64,000 bases of DNA from Metellina segmentata (taxonomy: Eukaryota > Arthropoda > Arachnida > Araneae > Tetragnathidae), in contig OX375875.1 of the NCBI GenBank assembly GCA_947359465.1, positions 16,021,439-16,085,438 on the forward strand, written 5' to 3'. Both the position numbers and the translations under genes were made by a program. The notes below the pieces were generated by a model. It was not told the origin of the DNA and ran no database searches. It was given only the letters and a program-made list of their open reading frames with translations. Position 1 is the first letter of the stretch. Every line of letters begins with the position of its first letter. Shown here piece by piece: positions 1 to 11,330 of this stretch.

Positions 1-1
1 T

Positions 2-455
2 GGTCAATTGAACACAGACGCCTATATGAACATTTTGGACAAGCAGGTTCTTCTTACGCTCTGACAATTTTATGGAATGGACGAATGTTACTTCCAGGAG
101 GACAACACTCCACATCATGTTACAGCCTCTATCGAGCAGTGGTATCAAGATAGGGATGTAAAACGTCTTCCCTGGCCTGCTCAGAGTCCCGACCTAAACC
201 CCATTAAACAATTGTGAGACTAGTTAGAGCAACGCTTGAGGACCAGGGAACCACGTAAGAAATCTACAGCTGAGCTGACGACATTCTTGCGACAGGAATG
301 GACAGAAATACCCATAGCTGTGTATCAAAACATTGTTGAAGGTTTGTCCAGAAGGGTTGCTAGTGTAATTGCAGCATGTGGGAGACCATCCTGTTAAAGC
401 ATGTATTATTTTCCTTATGCCATCACATCTTGCTGTCAGGTCCATTATTGTAGGG
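2..455 (+). pseudogene. Tc1-type transposase, C-terminal half, broken
   Basis: The plus strand encodes the C-terminal half of a Tc1/mariner DDE transposase, cut by the window start. The block FQEDNTPHH carries the second catalytic Asp, and WPAQSPDLNPIKQL is the third catalytic block. There the usual Glu of NPIE is replaced by Lys, and two stop codons interrupt the frame (after VLLTL and after IKQL). The enzyme would cut and paste its own element; this copy cannot be active. Downstream of the last stop is an element-end-like sequence at 460-530. The family call rests on motif recognition and is secure; the exact Tc1 clade is not determined. Confidence 0.85.
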
Positions 456-535
456 TAGTGTATATGTGAACACACACGTGTCAAAAAATTGAAACTAAAT
501 CATTGGAAAGAAATAAGTCTTACATAATCTAAACC
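456..535 (+). repeat. Tc1-family end fragment, repeated at 3120-3205
   Basis: The sequence just after the transposase remnant (TATATGTGAACACACACGTG followed by a TTGAAACTAAATCATTG stretch) recurs in diverged form at 3120-3205 in the same orientation. The common position suggests it is the 3' non-coding end of this Tc1 family. The outer terminus was not resolved. Confidence 0.45.
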
Positions 536-959
536 GATTGTCACGATTCCTTGTCTTTTCCCACGTTGGTAAGGAAGGAGATGCACCTGACAGAGAGTTT
601 CAAACACAGATAGGTTACAAGAACAGTTGTTCTTGTGTTCTAGTTGCTACTTGTTCTAGTGGATGAACATCGATGGATGACAGTGCATGGGTTCTGATGC
701 GATTAAGAATATGAAATATTGGGTGCGATTACTGAAAAAGAACATGAATAAGAATAGAATTGTTTCATAATTCCGAGGAGTCAGAAGATGTTTTGCACCG
801 GACGGTGCGGAGTGTATTTTGAAACTTTTTACTGTATTGTAAATAAATGTCCATGTCCAATTTAGGTGTACAGTGTCCCTCTGTTCTTGGCCACTACTAC
901 CCACACTGTCAATCAAAATAGACATCGCTCGGTCACCGATAATCGATAATTCTATAACC
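536..959. other. No recognised gene
   Basis: Open frames of up to about 90 codons exist on the minus strand (656-925) but contain no motif I recognise. The text could be decayed LTR or unique intergenic sequence. Confidence 0.4.
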
Positions 960-1149
960 TACCCAGGAAAAAAAATCAGCAAAAAAACTTCAAAAAAACC
1001 CTGCAGGAATTTTGTCCAAAATTCATGCAGGAAACCTGCAGTTTTTTGACTGTTTGTCATGATGATGAATGACTGGTGGCGCCATCTGGTGGTGAGATAA
1101 GTAAACACATTATTTTGGATTCATAAAAAAAAAAGAATTTCGTTGGAAT

Positions 1150-1320
1150 AACGTCGATCTAGAGCAACACAACGGGCTATTGACAATGGTCCACGATCTA
1201 TTAACAGGGGAACGAACCGAGGACAACACCTCGTAACATTGAATCACGATCAGAGGATTGGACTCGAACCCGGGACCAAGGATCTGGAGTTTAGCATGCT
1301 ATCCATTAGGCCGTAACAGT
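1150..1320 (-). mobile_element. SINE-A fragment, tail plus tRNA-like head
   Basis: In SINE orientation the copy ends with the tail block (AGCCCGTTGTGTTGCTCTAG) and carries a B-box-like GGTTCGAGTCC near 1260. The central body is deleted, so head and tail are nearly joined. Confidence 0.6.
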
Positions 1321-1413
1321 CATATCCAAGCGTGGTGAATTAATGTAGTGTTTGTGTTTTCTCTGTTTTGGACTTTGTTTTTTTTCACTATGAATAAATT
1401 GAAAATGGTTTAA

Positions 1414-2144
1414 AGGGGTCCGAGACACAAAAATCGTCAAATTTTCGAAACACTTTTTATTATTTTAAGAAATTATCTGTGTTTTTCTGCTTAAAAAGAT
1501 GTCTAAATCATATTTCTATCTTAATTAGAACTAGAGATATAATAATTTTTGTGGTGCTTTTTGTTCTGAAAATCTAACACTCTTGACAGTTGTTGTCATG
1601 GAAACAACATCTGTCTTTAAAACTTTAAATGCGTTTTTCTCCATGTTACATTTTTTCAAGATTTCCTATATTCAAATTACTATAAGTCGAAAACCGATCA
1701 AATTTAGGGGTTGAAATTTGGAATATATCTTTTTCAAACATTATACTTTAATTTTGATTCAGAAAATTTGAAACAAATATTTACTTTTAAAAATATAACT
1801 TTAAAAAAAAGTACCTTAAAATTTTCAAAAATTTTCATACAAATATTTTTTATTTTTTATTAAATTAATATTTTTTAAATTGTTGCATCAAAATTAAAGT
1901 TTATAAATTTGTGAATAATTTACTGCAAGAATTTTGAAAATTGTACAAGAATATTTTGAATTTTAACAATTTAAAATGACCACTCTTTTTTTTCAAGAAA
2001 TTTTAATTTAAAATTTTAGAAAAACTTTTGGAAAAATTTTGTGTTGTGATTTCGCTTATTAGTTAGATGGGTAATCAGTACAAAAAAAAATCAAAATTCT
2101 AAATTAATTAATAACAATTTTTTTTCAATGTGTCCCAGACCCAC
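1414..2144. mobile_element. Candidate MITE with TTAA flanks
   Basis: Terminal text AGGGGTCCGAGACACA at 1414 matches the inverted right end GTGGGTCTGGGACACA in 12 of 16 positions. TTAA lies immediately outside both ends (1410-1413 and 2145-2148). The interior is extremely AT-rich and non-coding. TTAA duplication suggests a piggyBac-like or Kolobok-like mobiliser, but the termini do not let me choose. Confidence 0.5.
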
Positions 2145-2394
2145 TTAAATTTTGTTTGGAGGGATTTAATACTTTTACAAAATAAGAAACCAGGTGATAT
2201 ATAACAGACCAAATTCAGATATTTGGTATGTTGGAGAAATACATTAGATGCGTTTAAATAAAGATTTTAATCGAATGTTGGCTAGCAGTATCAAATACAA
2301 GGTTACATTTTATGATTGGACTAAAAGATGAAATAATCGACAATAAATGCAATTTTTTTATTATGGAAAATTTTCACTTTTTTTTAAGAAAATA

Positions 2395-2398
<4 letters not shown>

Positions 2399-2460
<62 letters not shown>
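2399..2460. repeat. (AT)31 microsatellite
   Basis: Uninterrupted alternating AT for 62 bases inside the 2-kb TIR element. Confidence 0.95.
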
Positions 2461-2464
<4 letters not shown>

Positions 2465-2548
2465 TTTAATAAAACATAATAGTTGATAAGTGTTTTCATA
2501 AAAACTACATTTTTTATGAAACAAAACTTTAACTTCAAACTTTATTTT

Positions 2549-2740
2549 TCCTTCAAAAAAACTGCAGTTTTTATGAAGGAAATATGCTTTTATAAAATTC
2601 CTTCATAAAAACTGCAGTTTTTATGAAGGAAAAATGCTTTTATAAAATTCCTTCATAAAAACTGCAGTTTTTATGAAGGAATTTTATGAAGGCATTTTTA
2701 CTGCATTTTTCCTTTATAAAAACTGCAGATTTTATGAAGG
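2549..2740. repeat. Array of palindromes with a 50-bp period
   Basis: Three successive copies of CTTCATAAAAACTGCAG plus its mirror complement are spaced exactly 50 bp apart, centred near 2564, 2614 and 2664; a decayed fourth lies near 2725. The palindrome at 2598-2631 is perfect over 34 bp and the one at 2642-2687 over 46 bp. Each is centred on CTGCAG (a PstI-type site). Such perfect palindromes can extrude as cruciforms and normally decay, so the array is young or homogenised. Confidence 0.9.
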
Positions 2741-3205
2741 TAAGTAAAAATTAATTTAGAAAAATTATAAATTTAATTTCCGAAAAACTGCAGTACTAAT
2801 GAAGGAAACCATTATTCCTTCAAAACCTCTGCATTTTCACCGCGTAAAATCTGCACTTATCGAACTGCCTTCAAAAAACCTGCATTCACCTGCAAAAAAC
2901 CTTCAAAATAGATATTTTTTTGAAGGAAAGATGCTGATTTTTTTTGCTGGGTACCTTTAATAATTTTGATTGATTTACAAAAAAGAATATTTAAAATTGC
3001 CTTCCTTTTTGCTCCAAAGTAGCTTTTAAAAATATCTTTCAACAAATTTATTTATGATACTTTGCAACACAAAAATAATACTCTAAATTCTTTATTGAGT
3101 TATTATTTCAAGGTATATTTGTGATGTTTGTATATGTGTGAACACACGTGGACAAAAGTTTAAAACTATACCATTGTGTAAAAAAAAAATGTTACACAAC
3201 TTAAA

Positions 3206-3472
3206 AAATCAGGAAAGAACACCAGTGCTATTCTTTTGGAACGCTGGTTAAAAATCGCCTGTCTACAGGGACAACATTTCAAAATTATTTTTTAATCTTG
3301 TGGTTTTTCTTTTAAAAGAAGCGTTTTCCAGTAAAGATTTTATGAATATTCTGCCTTCACAGAATGGAAAAATTAGTTGTTTTTACTTTTCTTGAGATTA
3401 ATAAAGCCCTTTTTACTGTGCTTAATTGTGTGATGTGATTAATCTTTCTCTGATATGGACGATTTATAGTTA
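3206..3472. other. AT-rich intergenic, no gene seen
   Basis: No motif or repeat recognised. Confidence 0.4.
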
Positions 3473-3697
3473 CAGGGGTGTAAGTCACTTTTTCGAAAAA
3501 AAATACTTAGAACTTCCACTGCCACCAGTTGATAGTTGAATGAAGACCTGACTTACTTCACGTTTTCTGTTAACAGATTGAGTTATCTAGATCTGATTTC
3601 TGTGTCTAACTAATTATCTTTAGTTAAATTTGGTTATATTATATCTGTTTTTTCTGTGTCTGTCTTTCTTTTTTATAAAAAGTGACTAACACCACTG
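3473..3697. mobile_element. 225-bp mariner-type MITE
   Basis: Left end CAGGGGTGTAAGTCACTTTT and the inverted right end CAGTGGTGTTAGTCACTTTT differ at two positions. TA flanks both ends (3471-3472 and 3698-3699). The CAGKGGTGT start and TA duplication are typical of Tc1/mariner MITEs. No coding capacity. Confidence 0.8.
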
Positions 3698-4204
3698 TAA
3701 CTTTAACCCGTCCGTATAACAATTGTGACCTAGACATTGGAAATTTTAAAAAGTTTGATACATATGGTAGATAACACACAAAGGAGTGCTAAGATAAGGA
3801 CTGCTATCTATATAAGACGATTCCATTCCACAGAATTCGATTTAAAAATATATTAATTATTGCTACATTTCAAAATAATCTAAATAATTAATGGTAATTG
3901 ATTTCATATATCTAGGTAAGTAACCATCAATGACATTGTATTGGTTTTCTCAACCTTCAATAAAAAAATTATTCTCTATAGATTCGATTCGCCACCAGAG
4001 TCACATGATGTATGATCAAGTTGTTTTCAACAGACAAATATAAATTAAGTATTTTATTTCGTAACAGAATAATGTGCCTCAATTTTGTAAGCTAAAAACA
4101 GAAACATTCACATAGAAATGTGAACTTTCATTCAAGGCATTATGTCCATAAATTGTCAAACAATATAGTGCTTGATATATGAAAATGTAAAATTTTTTTT
4201 TTGA

Positions 4205-4378
4205 GTTATTTCAAGAGTGGGGTTTCAAGCTCCGGTGTTTGACCTAATCATCCGACTGAGGTTCAAAATTACAAGTTGTTGTCCTCTTCAGGATCCTATC
4301 TCTTCAAGATTGATCCCGGACAGTCGCTATAGCCCGTTGCGTTGCCACAGTAGATTGGAAACTCAACTACCTGCCTTG
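4205..4378 (+). mobile_element. SINE-A fragment, body and tail, diverged
   Basis: Contains the body block CATCCGACTGAGGTTCAAAA and the tail TTGATCCCGGACAGTCGCTA-like block followed by AGCCCGTTGCGTTGC. Head missing. The number of mismatches to other copies suggests an old insertion. Confidence 0.65.
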
Positions 4379-5773
4379 GGCATTTTTACAATTTAACAAT
4401 TAATATAATGCATACTTTTTGTACTGCAATTCCTTCTGTGATTATGTAAATCATGAAATTACTTTTAGAAAACAGAAATTGCATTGATGATTTGCTGTTA
4501 GATTGGTATAAAACAATAATATAATACAATAAAAATAATGTACCACAAATGTTGCTTTACAACAATCTCACTAACAATATTTTGACTTCTCGAAATCATC
4601 AATTGATAGAGGAACCTAAATAGTGTAAAAATTTCCAAAAAGAATTGAAGCTTTAAGAATCGTCGTTTCAGTTGTTGTAAAATAAATTTTTTGGCATTTT
4701 GGTTGCTCGAATTTAGAATATAATGATGCGGAAATTTTCCAATTAATTAAACCTAAAATAATAAAATTCCAAGATATAAACGCAATTTTCCTGTTTCTAA
4801 AGGTCAAAGCAAGACAATAAAGTGCTGATGAAAGGTATGAGATTCTGGAATTTGCTCATTAAGCATAAACATTCGAATTCTCAAGCACTTCTGAAGCAAT
4901 TAAACTGTTCGAATTTTTCAAGGAAAGTCGGCATTCTTATTAAAGAGCGATTAAAATACTTTAATGTGGTAGATATCAATGAAGAGAGATTGTGAGTTTA
5001 ATGAAATAAAATGAGATAAGAACAGAATTTTTCTGCGTGCAAAGAGTTTTCGCGATAGTAAACGATAAACCGCATTAAGATCTCTCATCATAGAGAAATG
5101 AATCTATGAGGAAACTGGTGACGAATGAAAATGCTGCAACGTCTATTCTGTACCTTTTTTTTTTTCGGTGACATTTTCATTTGTACTGGATTTACGTTTG
5201 TTTTTAACAGTTTGTTATAAATTGTATTTTTAATTGCAATTTGTTGTTGTATGTATAATGTGTTGTTCTAAATTAATGCATTATTTTTCACCCCATACGT
5301 TACAAGAACTTTCTGTTGTTTTAACATTGTCACCGAATAGGCCTTTCCTTTACAGGTTTACCAAAACGGTCAAATGAAATACATATATATAGTAGGGCCA
5401 CAAATATATTCTTGATATTTTCAAGAATTTTATAAAGATAGATTTAAAATTACGAATTGAAATGTATTTCTATTTCAACATCACATCAAAATAATCGAAT
5501 AATTATTAAAAGATTTTCTATTAAAAAAAATCTTAGAGATGGTAAGGCAGCAGGGGCGATCATACCCAGAGGCCATATATGGCCCTCCAAATAAACTTAA
5601 CCGATCCGCAGTCATGATACGGTCTTCCAAATACCTTTATCAGGTCAAATACAGCCTTTCGGATAGGTTTTCCTGGCCCGCAAAATTTATTTATTCTGTG
5701 TTTTGCCACGAAATTTCAATTTCCTTTATAAGGGAACACCCGGCATATTTACTTCCATGGATACTACGTCTTT
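4379..5773. other. AT-rich intergenic, no gene seen
   Basis: Only short frames without motifs. The 78-codon plus-strand frame at 5539-5775 has no recognisable content. Confidence 0.4.
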
Positions 5774-5861
5774 GAGAATTATTTTGATGATCCGGTGTTT
5801 GTTTGTCGAAATGTTCTGAGAATTCCTTTGACGATCCGGCGTTTGTTTGTCGAAATGTTCT
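5774..5861. repeat. 44-bp unit duplicated in tandem
   Basis: Copy 5774-5817 and copy 5818-5861 abut exactly and share GATCCGGNGTTTGTTTGTCG and most flanking bases. Confidence 0.85.
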
Positions 5862-7014
5862 GATTCTTCCTAAACGAATTGTCGGTAGTCAGTCATGCGA
5901 CAAATTAAGTTGTATTATTGTGATCACCTTTATACCATTCCAAAGAAAATATCTTCTTCCATACCTGGAATTGTTAGAACAATCCAGAATCTTTCTAGGT
6001 GCAAAATGCTTTCGACTACCCAGTTTGCTATCGAATTCGTTGGGTAACTTGTAGAAAACCAAACCTGGTGAACTCAAGTAGTATTAAAAAAAACTACAAG
6101 TTGAATTAATGAAGTCAGATGACAGAGTTCCGGTGTAATGCATCTGTGAGCTCATCAATGACTTGCTGGTAGCTGGTCAGCGGCTATCAGCGTTCATGAA
6201 GAAATGATAAATACAAGTGATAAGGGTAAGAGAGTCAACTATTTCAAGTTATCAAAATATGTGGAAATCTGATAAGAAAAATGCGGCCTGAGATAGCTTT
6301 TTATTGAACCCGCAAAGAGTTGAATAAAAACTTTCTACTTTTATACAAGAGAGGTTTTTATCTTTGTGTCATTTTCTAAATGAACGTGCTTTTTTTAGGA
6401 TTGAATGGTTTGGCTCGACGGTTATTTCTTGCTACGTGATATCTAAGGATTGGAAGTTTTGAATGTCAATTCGTCGAGGCCATGCGAATGAAACTGTCAT
6501 TAATTTCTCTGACCTAGTAAGGATAGTAATACATGTTTTAATCGCTTCAGATATGCTTGACATTCGGATATTAGGATCAACTAGTTCTAATCTTCCACGT
6601 TGATTTTTTATTATGTATGTTGTATGTCCATTACTTTATAATTGCCCTGCTTGTATTTGGTCAAATATGACTCTTGCACCATAAAACCCAACCAACCATT
6701 CACATCGATTGTTCGTAACAACCCTTCCCATATCTTCAATCCGTTTCAACTTAAATAATGAGGATAATTGTAGGTGGCAGTAGTGTTTCTGCGAGCTTAA
6801 AGTGTTTCCTGTGTGTGTGCCAAATGTGAAGTAATTTGATTTGCTTTTCGAATACAATTTTAGCACAACTTTGCCAGTAAAAATAGGGTAGGTGGTCCAA
6901 ATTTCACCTACCCTGACTGTTTGTCTGTATCAGCCTCCTGTGTTGGGAAATAAAGCTGAAAACTAAATTAATATCACTAGGAACTATTCTCCTTTGTTTC
7001 CAAAACCTTCTTTA
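5862..7014. other. No gene seen; one small hairpin
   Basis: At about 6888-6918 a 10-bp stem (AGGGTAGGTG with CACCTACCCT) encloses a 10-base loop. The rest is unremarkable intergenic sequence. Confidence 0.4.
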
Positions 7015-7022
7015 CTTATGTC

Positions 7023-7829
7023 TAGGGCAACTTTTTGCAACAAATGCAACTTTTTTTCACACGTTCTACGCTGCATGTAAAGTACTAAAACCAAAATTCC
7101 TCCTACATGGGGTGTATTGTAAGTGAGTTATAACCGCAACATAAATGCAACTTTCTGCATTAATGCAACTTTTTGCATAAATGCAACCACCTGCAACTTT
7201 TTAAAATTTAGCTTGAAATTAATTAATATGAAATTATTATTTCATTTTTTGCCCTCTCAACTAACCCTTCGATCACGCGTGTCTGATCTTGCGAACGCCA
7301 AAGTATTGCGGATCAAACAAGAAGTTCATGGAAAGAAGGTGTTTGTCCTAACAGACAAAAGTGAAATAAATGGCAAGAAGTACTTTAACACATTAGTTGG
7401 CACTCTTGATAATGCAGAGCAAACTTGCGTAATCGACTGCAGAGTTTGCTAGGTGAGTGTAGATCATCAATATGTTGTTCATCTTGTAGATGGCGTTTTA
7501 GAATCTGAATGTTGAGCGAAAGGATTTGGCGCTTCTGCTATCCAATACAGCACATTATATGAACGAAGCTGGCACAGTTTTTCAATTTTTAAGAAATTAC
7601 TGGCCAAGGATCGATCATTCAACGTTCTTCTGTATTTAAGAATGTATTATAATACTGTTATACACGACAAAAATTGTCAATATATTTTGAATTTTTTCAT
7701 TTTTTACGGGTAATTTATTTCAGAATTTAAAGTATCAAAAATAAATGCAACTTTATTTCCATAAATGCAACTTTAGGTCATGATAGATGCAACTTTTCTC
7801 ATTTTTACTGCAACAAAAAAGTTGCCCTA
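7023..7829 (+). mobile_element. hAT derivative, 807 bp, perfect 8-bp TSD
   Basis: Starts TAGGGCAACTTTTT and ends with its inverse AAAAAAGTTGCCCTA. CTTATGTC flanks both sides (7015-7022 and 7830-7837), an exact 8-bp duplication as made by hAT transposases. Many ATGCAACTTT motifs cluster near both ends, the kind of subterminal repeats hAT transposases bind. The interior keeps part of a transposase (separate entry). A second copy lies at 48245-48998 on the other strand. Confidence 0.9.
7255..7650 (+). pseudogene. hAT transposase internal fragment
   Basis: A frame from about 7255 to 7452 reads SDLANAKVLRIKQEVHG onward and stops at 7450. The homologous part of the copy at 48.5 kb continues as [20 protein letters not shown], which matches the central region of hAT transposases of the CGG-binding-protein-like branch (LLSDAA with downstream Tyr-Met). 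The BED finger and dimerisation domain are absent. It is a deletion derivative, not a gene. Confidence 0.6.
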
Positions 7830-7989
7830 CTTATGTCAATTTAAGTTAACTAGTCAAACTTCAAAAAGTTTCCCAAGAGAATTTTCAAGAGTGGGTTACT
7901 AATATTGCCTACCCCTGTTCCTATTACCACCCACCAGGGGAAATGAGGAGCTGCTATTTAAAACGAGTTGCTAGTAGAGCATACATACC

Positions 7990-8185
7990 TACCTTTAGAA
8001 GGCGGCTGGTGCACCTTATATCCGTCTTGGCCGAAAGTCCTCACGTTGGGTTAGTGTGGAAGTTTGGAGAGTGGAGTACCAGCTCAGATGTTGTCTCGTC
8101 ATCTGACCGTGGATCAAAATTACGTGGCGATACACCGAATGGCTTCGGCTGGGAAGGCGGTAACTAGTAGAATAGTTACCTTTAG
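7990..8185 (+). mobile_element. SINE-A copy with tail type 2, head truncated
   Basis: Begins in the body at GGCGGCTGGTGCACCTTA and runs through TCCTCACGTTGGGTTAGTGT and CATCTGACCGTGGATCAAAA. It then switches to the alternative tail CCGAATGGCTTCGGCTGGGA and ends near GGTAACTAG. This tail is shared with the two copies at 61.8-62.4 kb. Confidence 0.75.
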
Positions 8186-8838
8186 TATTTAATGTAAATT
8201 CAGGTCATATAAACAAAATTATGATTTGGAAACCCATGGATATTCCCTGAATGGAATGGAGACAAAAAAAATACATTGATCACAGCCTCAAATACTTCAG
8301 GTGCAATAGTGTTGTTGATATAACTGATAGGAAACTTGTCGGTGGCGCTACGTGTGGCAAAACCCTAGACAGTCATGGTATATATAAACTCATAGATGTC
8401 GCGCATAGTAGCTTACAAACACGAGTAGACGATATTAAGCACAGGGGCGATATTTGGAACACATACACTACCAAAGAAGGAATTCCGATATGAATTTTGC
8501 TTGTTCATTTGTCAAAGTCAGTTAAATTAAACGCCAAACACCTCCAAAACGGCGATAGACTACATTTTAAGGTAATCCCGATATACATCGCGTGAGAGCA
8601 TTTGAGAAACAGGTAGTAATGCTTTCGCTCCTGTTTGGCTTGCTTTTTATGCTGAAAATCCCTCTTATCCGTCGAATTGTAACGGTTACATTATTAGTAT
8701 TACAAACCGAAAAGATCACACGAGTTTCTGGAAAAGTACCTATTTCTAGCGCGAAGTAAGTCTACAAATAAAAATTTTAACCAATGGGATTACAACTAGA
8801 TGGTGAAAAACTATCAAGTTGTCTATTTCAAGCATTAG
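8186..8838. other. No recognised gene
   Basis: An 80-codon plus-strand frame (8251-8493) has no motif I recognise and may be chance. Confidence 0.35.
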
Positions 8839-8841
8839 CTA

Positions 8842-9356
8842 TAGTCCAGTCAACAGGTACAAAAAAATGCGCTTGCTTTGCAAAAGGTGGGGTAGAAGAT
8901 TTTTTTTATTTGTACATATTATAGAACCAATATGAAAAAACCAAGTTATCCAACTTGATCGGCCCCGGAAGAACTTTGACGGCCAAAAAACCACGAAAAT
9001 TGACTACTTTTTGGGGTTTTTTCGAAATATCTCAGAAATGGTTGAATTTAGCGATACTTTTCTCCCATAAAGTTTAAAGAGGATTAAATTTTCACAAGTA
9101 CAACTTTTTTCTAGTACGAATAGCAAGCGTGTTGCAGCTTCTTGAAAGTCGTGAGCTTTCTGAACTTGCAACTAAGATTAATACATGTGAACAAGCCATT
9201 ATATTCACAGTCTGTGCCAATACTACCTCTCTGAAGGATATTGCTGCAAAATTTAGACATGCTTTGTGCGCTCTTGTATGTAAGGGACCCATTGCAAAAT
9301 CATGGCTTCAATATTTTCGTATGATAACACTCCTTAAACAGTTTATCGAGGATTGA
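8842..9356 (+). repeat. Left inverted arm containing the gene's 5' part
   Basis: About 513 bp that match 11704-11180 on the opposite strand. The first 300 bp are non-coding, with CCAAGTTATCCAAC and TCTCAGAAATGG blocks shared by both arms. The remainder encodes LKDIAAKFRHALCALVCKG and WLQYFRMITLLKQFIED, the same start of protein as on the minus strand. Confidence 0.85.
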
Positions 9357-11330
9357 TGTCGTTGCCTATCCAACTTTGAATTTGGTGGTAGTACCGATAG
9401 GAGTGAAACATCCAGCATCGCACATAGGTGGTAGTCCTTCAAGATTTATTTTTCTGCTGTACACTGATTTTGCAAATAGGCGTAAAGTTTCCAAAGATTG
9501 GTTGGAATAGTTAATGTCACCTGTGTATAGCGCTTACAGAATTTGTTCTTCAGCTACAGTTATATAATCGTGACGACTGTGTAGATCCATGAATGCTTAA
9601 ATGACTGCCTTCATTTCAGGAAATATGTTGGCAGTGTTGCACAATAAAATCTTGCGTTAACCAAAGATGTCCGATGCCGTATCGCATCCACTAAATGCAT
9701 GTATGAACAGGATACTGCCGGGGTCAAACTTAAATAATTTAGTTGAGAAAAACACACATCACCAGCACTCTCTCTTTCAGGCTTAAGATAGATCAAGTCA
9801 CTGAATGACTGTACTAACGCTGTCATCAGCAATTGCAGATCGATATCCTCCTCAACTATAACAACCTCTTCAAGTTCCTTGGCCTACTAAATGGCAGTGT
9901 TGACAATTAGTAAGTCGGCATCCTCTTCAGCCTGCTTCACTTTATTGTCACAATCTTCAAAATTTGTGCTTAGAAGTTTGATCAGATGACTCTTGTTTTG
10001 ATCAGTTGCCAAAAATATTTATTGAGGGATTTGATTGATGACATTGCATTCAGACATTACTTCAGGGGAAGAGTGCATCTTCATTCGCCGCAATATTTCA
10101 GATCTTTTGTTGCTAGTACGTGTGAGATATCCATCAAATGCAACCACAACCTGAGATCCATAATGTCGTTTTAGAAATGAAGAACAATGAGATATGGATG
10201 CAAAGGAAGCATTGTTAGGCCAAATAACTTTATGTAGGAGATATCTCCCATCTATAACAGCTAGCGCTTTCTTCTCTGCCATTTCATTGCTGTTGATTGG
10301 TGTGAAAGCTTTGTATGAAGAAGATTTGTTACCTTTTCACATACCTTCTTCGGAAAAAAGCGACATCGGGTAGGGAGCAAGTTCATATCATAAAAATACT
10401 TTCAAGTCTTCATCAGACTGTTTCGAAAGGCACAATCTTTGGAAAAGTGCAAGTGCATCAGTAGCAATTACTTTGAGGGATACTGCTTTAAAACTATAAA
10501 CAACAGATGCTAGGGTTACCACCTTGTGCTTCCTCTTGAAAGTCACATTTTTAAAATTGCCATAAGCGACCATTTTCATAACCATTTCCATGCCAACTTC
10601 TTGGGCCAAATGACAGTTAACATCTGTCCCTCCAAGAATACCATTGCTTAAAGACCTTATGGTGTCAGTGTCTGAAAAAACGGGGGGGGGGAGTTGTGAA
10701 AGCCATTCCAGCAGTTTAGTTGAGTCACTTCTATCTCTGTCGACACGAGAACTACGCATGTCCACATGTTGCTCTGATGTTTCATTATGTATGTCACAGA
10801 AATTTTCAATTTCATCACAAACTTTCTGCATGATTATCATTGCCAAAGTCCATTTTACCAAAACGTTGTATGAAAATATCCTCTCCCACGTGCAATCCCT
10901 CCATGGGATTTCATATTTTTCATAAGTTCTCAATCGTTTGATCTGACCAAATTCCACATCTGTATTTCTTAGAGCGTCTTATCGTAAACTTCCCTTTGGT
11001 AGTAAAATCATGAAATTCAGTTGTGTCCATTAATTGTTCTAGTTTCAACATGTCCTGGAGGTAGAAGTGCGCACTTTTAGCGTATAAGAAATGTCCAGCT
11101 GCTTGGAAAAATGTTAGTGGTTTTTGAACGGTGTCAAGATGAAGCTTCCAGTTGCCTGTACGCTCAGCTTCGATAAACTGTTTAAGGAGTGTTGTCATAC
11201 GAAAGTATTGTAGCCATAATTTAGCAGTGGGTCTCTTACATTCTAGAGCGCTCAAAGTCCGTCTAAATTTTGCAACAATATCCTTCAGAGAGGTAGTATT
11301 GGCTCATACTGTGAGTATAATGGCTTGATC
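9355..11330 (-). pseudogene. Uncharacterised arthropod repeat protein with PIN-nuclease-like segment, broken
   Basis: Reading leftward, fragments in shifting frames make one protein. First comes a region with WLQYFRMTTLLKQFIEAE and HFLYAKSAHFYLQDM (11255-10920). Next is MIIMQKVCDEIENFC and SEQHVDMRSSRVDRDRSDS (10957-10388). Then follows VIDGRYLLHKVIWPNNASFA with VVVAFDGYL (10282-10019), which resembles the N-terminal core of PIN/FEN1-type nucleases (Asp in the first strand, then VFDGY). Then come SFSDLIYLKPERESAGDVCF (9832-9611) and ALYTGDINYS (near 9540). I recall long, repetitive uncharacterised arthropod proteins with this order of motifs; the function is unknown to me. Frameshifts, stops and loss of the C-terminus make this copy dead. 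Confidence 0.6.

Larger units (their letters stand above)
962..2951. mobile_element. 2-kb non-autonomous TIR element with TA target duplication
   Basis: Left end CCCAGGAAAAAAAATCAGCA (962-981) is matched in inverted orientation at 2932-2951 with one mismatch (CCCAGC instead of CCCAGG). Both ends are directly flanked by TA (960-961 and 2952-2953), as in the Tc1/mariner superfamily. Both ends continue into related CTTCAAAAAAACCTGCA-type text, so the subterminal parts are also related. No transposase is encoded. The interior holds a SINE fragment, a second MITE, a long (AT)n tract and a palindromic array, each listed separately. Confidence 0.7.
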
